DNA of 64,000 bases from a bacterium (GTDB taxonomy: Bacteria > Planctomycetota > Planctomycetia > Isosphaerales > Isosphaeraceae). Within the stretch, counting starts at the first letter, position 1; the number at the start of each line of letters is the position of its first letter. Location of the stretch: positions 124,001 through 188,000 of the forward strand of contig WGMM01000009.1 in NCBI GenBank assembly GCA_016125085.1. Reading direction: 5' to 3'. The notes beneath the pieces were generated by a model. It worked only from the letters and a program-made list of their open reading frames with translations. It was not told the origin of the DNA and searched no databases. Positions 61,608 through 64,000 of this stretch are shown piece after piece. Made by a program: the position numbers and the translations under genes.

Positions 61608-62948
61608 TCACTTCGCCGCAGTTCTCCGCGTCAGAAATGCGATCAGGTCGCGCATGGCCGGTTCACCGAGTGCCCCGGCCAGCCCTGATGGCATGATCGA
61701 GCTGGACGATGGGCGGATTTCCGTCACATCGAACGACGACACCCGCTGGCTGCGTGCGTCGGTGTCCAAAATCTCCAGCATTTCCCTTTCGACCGCCCGA
61801 ACCACGCCCATCGTCACCTGGCCGCCACGCAAAGCGACGCTGAAGCTGGGATAAGCCGGATGAATCCGGTCACTGGGCGCATTGATATGGTGAAATATCA
61901 GTTCAGGCCGGGCACCTTTCAGGCCCGAAAGGTCCGGCCCGATCTTGCCGCCTTTGCCGTCCACCATGTGGCAGTTCAGGCACCTGGCCGTGGCCGATTC
62001 GAAAACGGCCCGGCCTTTTTCCGGATCTCCGCCCGTCAGTTCATACGGCGGTGGCGTCAGGGCCGTCGGCGTTTCGGGCATCGATTCAGGTACCCAGGGA
62101 GTCAGCAAGCTACTTTCCGGCAGGGGCTTGCGATCGTCACTACCGACGAGAGCGCAAACGGCGACATCATCCCCGGCGTGTATCGGCCCCTTGTCCGCTG
62201 GAAAAACCCAGGAAATATCCTGTTCCATGCCCGTCGACTCCACATCGACGACCGCTTCGAAGCGATCCCCGACCGGACCGGAAACCGTTTCCGTACCTGC
62301 GACGGTGATCGTAAAGCTTCTGGCCGAAGCGAACTGCAGCTTGTGCGGGCCTTCGACCAAACGAAGCCATCCACGCAGCGTCAGTGGAGTTTTCGGGTCG
62401 TTCCAGGCTTTTTCGATTCTGGCGACGTAATCGTCCAGCTTCGCCATTTCGGCGAGGCCCTTGCGGTCGGTCAGGCGTGGCAACACGGCGTCGTGTGTCG
62501 CGTCTTCGACCAGATTCGGTCCTATATTGGCCGCCAGGCCCGTGAATGTCGCTTCAAGAGTGATTTCGCCCAGTTTCAGGCGATAAACTTCCGGCGAAAC
62601 GACCGGATCAGCCGTGAGCCGGATGCGGCGCCCGCCTGCTTCGGCCTTCAGGCCCACGATGCTCGTCGCCGCCAGCCGCCCCTGACCAAGCAGCACCCTC
62701 GGGTCATCCGGCCCCGTCACGCCTGCCGGCCAGGTTCCCGCGAGTAGGTATCGACCGACGAACGGGTCGAGATCCTTTTGTTCGACGGGCTTGTCGCTGT
62801 ATGCGATCCATTCGCCGGGGAGGACGGAGAAGGCTTTGAGGGTGGTACCGGTTCGAGCGGCGCCAACCGGTTCGCTGCTTCGGATCGCTACTTTTGGAGA
62901 GCAACAGAAAGCGATGATAACGATAGTCAGCAGGCGCGATTTCGTCAT
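61608..62948 (-). CDS. Exported mono-haem c-type cytochrome protein
   Basis: From the ATG at 62948 the product is 446 residues with a signal peptide (MTKSRLLTIVIIAFCCS). Residues about 25-290 form a beta-rich domain with APGEWIAYSDKPVEQ-like and WLRLVEGPHKLQFASARSF blocks that I do not recognise. A class I-like c-haem domain has ARCLNCHMVDGKGGKIGPDLSGL with CxxCH near 320-326, and the end reads GEPAMRDLIAFLTRR. The haem-domain sequence (GKGGKIGPDLSG...) is of the same type as that of the giant protein, so it may accept electrons in the same periplasmic chain. It is convergent with the STGPRT gene. Confidence 0.87.
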   Translation of the reverse strand: MTKSRLLTIVIIAFCCSPKVAIRSSEPVGAARTGTTLKAFSVLPGEWIAYSDKPVEQKDLDPFVGRYLLAGTWPAGVTGPDDPRVLLGQGRLAATSIVGLKAEAGGRRIRLTADPVVSPEVYRLKLGEITLEATFTGLAANIGPNLVEDATHDAVLPRLTDRKGLAEMAKLDDYVARIEKAWNDPKTPLTLRGWLRLVEGPHKLQFASARSFTITVAGTETVSGPVGDRFEAVVDVESTGMEQDISWVFPADKGPIHAGDDVAVCALVGSDDRKPLPESSLLTPWVPESMPETPTALTPPPYELTGGDPEKGRAVFESATARCLNCHMVDGKGGKIGPDLSGLKGARPELIFHHINAPSDRIHPAYPSFSVALRGGQVTMGVVRAVEREMLEILDTDARSQRVSSFDVTEIRPSSSSIMPSGLAGALGEPAMRDLIAFLTRRTAAK

Positions 62949-63349
62949 GGCCGGATCGAATTCCAGGGACGGGACCGTCATACGGATTTGGCAGGCGGAT
63001 CTGCGAAGCCGAAATCCGCACGTAAGTTCATTCTGTATGAAATCGATCGTCCGGGTCAATCGGCGTCCGATCTGTCCAGATTTGAGTGATACGCAATATA
63101 CGATCCAACCGAACATTGCCTGGTTCGCATGAATTTCCCTGCTCATCGACATTCGAACGACTTCAATGATTCGCACCTTTTCCGATAATTCCGGAGCCAG
63201 TTCTTGCAAAACGCTCCTCAACGGCCCGCGACGCTCGACTTCACTCCCGCGATCGTTTATCGTTACCTACCTGCGATGGTGAACCTGCGCGATCGCAGTC
63301 GATACTCCAGCCTCACTCTCCCGTAACTACCGAACGCCAGACATCCATC
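62949..63349. other. Divergent intergenic of about 400 bases
   Basis: This lies between the cytochrome gene and the DUF485-symporter operon. An in-frame extension of the cytochrome ORF crosses it, but that extension has no signal peptide or conserved sequence. It probably contains promoters for both sides. No repeat, terminator or RNA gene was seen. Confidence 0.45.
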
Positions 63350-63655
63350 ATGAGCGCCCTACTTCACGGCCCCTCGCCCGGAGCCGAAAACGAGCCGCCG
63401 GAAAACCCCGCCATCCAGGCCCGCAATGCCCGGCTCGGCCTGAGGCTTTTTGCCGTTTATGGTGTGATTTACGGCATTTACGTCGTCGCCGGGGCGTTTC
63501 TGCCCGGGGTGATGAAAGTCGCTCTGGCTGGCGTCAATGTCGCTGTCGTCTGGGGCTTCGGTCTGATCATTCTCGCGTTCGTCATGGCGATCGTCTATGG
63601 CCGACTGTGCGACCGCCCGATGGCGGGCACGGAAGAGAAGGGGGCCCCGCGATGA
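63350..63655 (+). CDS. DUF485 family membrane protein
   Basis: The 101-residue DUF485 protein has two membrane helices (about 31-52 and 60-82) and the family block RLGLRLFAVYGVIYGIYVVAGAF, with IVYGRLCDR after the second helix. DUF485 genes normally precede acetate/cation symporters (yjcH-actP). Here it overlaps the next start by four bases (ATGA), as expected for this operon. It is probably an accessory of the symporter. Confidence 0.9.
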   Translation: MSALLHGPSPGAENEPPENPAIQARNARLGLRLFAVYGVIYGIYVVAGAFLPGVMKVALAGVNVAVVWGFGLIILAFVMAIVYGRLCDRPMAGTEEKGAPR

Positions 63656-64000
63656 ACGGCGGTATCAACCCCGAGGCCGTGGCCGTTTTCGCCCTGATCG
63701 TCGGTGCCACGCTGGCCCTTTCGTTCTGGCTGGGCGCCAAAGCCAAATCGGCCAGCGGCTTCTTCGCGGCCGGCGGTGACATTCCCTGGTTCGTCAACGG
63801 TATCGCTTTCGCCGGCGATTATCTCTCCGCGGCCAGTTTTCTCGGCATCTGCGGCATGATCGCTTTCTACGGCTACGACGGCTTTCTCTACTCGATCGGT
63901 TACCTCGCCGGCTGGGTGGTCGCCCTGTTCGTCGTCGCCGAACCGCTTAAACGGCTGGGCAAGTACACCTTCGCCGACGCTCTTTCCGCTCGCTTCAAGT
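63652..64000 (+). CDS. actP: Cation/acetate symporter, 5' end only
   Basis: The gene begins at ATG 63652 and continues past the window edge, so 116 codons are visible. MNGGINPEAVAVFALIVGAT is a first membrane helix, then FWLGAKAKSASGFFAAGGDIPWFVNGIAFAGDYLSAASFLGICGMI with the sodium/solute-symporter signature (AGDYLSAASFLG). It continues YGYDGFLYSIGYLAGWVVAL and GKYTFADALSARFK. With DUF485 just before it, an ActP-type sodium-coupled uptake of acetate or other monocarboxylates is likely. The C-terminal two-thirds is missing. Confidence 0.88.
   Translation, partial: MNGGINPEAVAVFALIVGATLALSFWLGAKAKSASGFFAAGGDIPWFVNGIAFAGDYLSAASFLGICGMIAFYGYDGFLYSIGYLAGWVVALFVVAEPLKRLGKYTFADALSARFK

Overview
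The window is a stretch of GC-rich bacterial chromosome, almost certainly from a member of the Planctomycetota. The case rests on gene families seen together: a DUF1559 pilin-like protein (27.4-28.4 kb), an adjacent DUF1549/DUF1553 cytochrome and DUF1501 pair (32.0-36.0 kb), a giant PVC-type CxxCH dehydrogenase-like protein (55.0-58.7 kb), a SUMF1-type formylglycine-generating-enzyme relative (39.7-40.8 kb), PEP-CTERM sorting (4.7-5.3 kb), and a protein with the 'STGPRT' N-terminal motif (59.8-61.5 kb). An order such as Isosphaerales is possible, but the sequence alone does not prove it. No rRNA, tRNA, insertion sequence, prophage or CRISPR array was recognised. The region looks like ordinary chromosomal backbone, with about 53 protein genes in short operons on both strands.

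Layout. 0-5.3 kb: an edge-truncated exported protein, a DUF2203-cmk-plsC operon, polX and a PEP-CTERM protein. 5.6-10.2 kb: metG, a small ribosome-hibernation-type protein, an exported unknown, a 63-residue small protein with its own Shine-Dalgarno and terminator, and a DapA/NanA-family lyase. 10.4-16.1 kb: an exported redoxin behind a long leader, a TlpA-like lipoprotein, two family 2 glycosyltransferases and two unknowns. 16.3-18.3 kb: mqnA-mqnC of the futalosine menaquinone pathway. 18.5-23.1 kb: a large exported aspartyl-protease-like protein with Ig-like repeats, a hotdog thioesterase and two unknowns. 23.1-27.1 kb (minus): MlaE permease, an MCE-OmpA-like fusion and an FHA-GAF histidine kinase. 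27.4-31.9 kb: the pilin-like DUF1559 protein and a three-gene ABC-transporter operon.

32.0-36.4 kb: the cytochrome/DUF1501 pair and a small membrane protein. 36.4-37.3 kb: a 0.9-kb gene-poor stretch with palindromes and a direct repeat. 37.3-39.2 kb: an SPFH/band-7 gene interrupted by an in-frame TAG, followed by a divergent NAD-kinase-like gene. 39.4-48.2 kb: small membrane proteins, the formylglycine-enzyme relative, an outer-membrane-type protein, a GH15-like hydrolase, a TIM-barrel isomerase and a metallophosphoesterase. 48.2-52.7 kb: nuoL-nuoM with unusual histidine-rich loops, apart from any other nuo gene. 53.0-63 kb: an exported unknown, the giant cytochrome-linked protein, a stand-alone LigD-type phosphoesterase domain, the STGPRT protein and a mono-haem c-type cytochrome. 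The window ends in a DUF485-actP-like acetate symporter operon.

How it fits together. Respiratory themes recur: menaquinone synthesis, the Complex I antiporter subunits and three separate CxxCH proteins. The other themes are envelope maintenance (Mla/MCE, SPFH, outer-membrane barrel, ABC exporter) and protein export. The observations most worth a second look are the SPFH/NAD-kinase-like pair with its nonsense codon, the MCE-OmpA fusion in an Mla locus with no ATPase gene, the two-motif aspartyl protease, and the 63-residue gene. I did not find an unambiguous new defence or mobile system.
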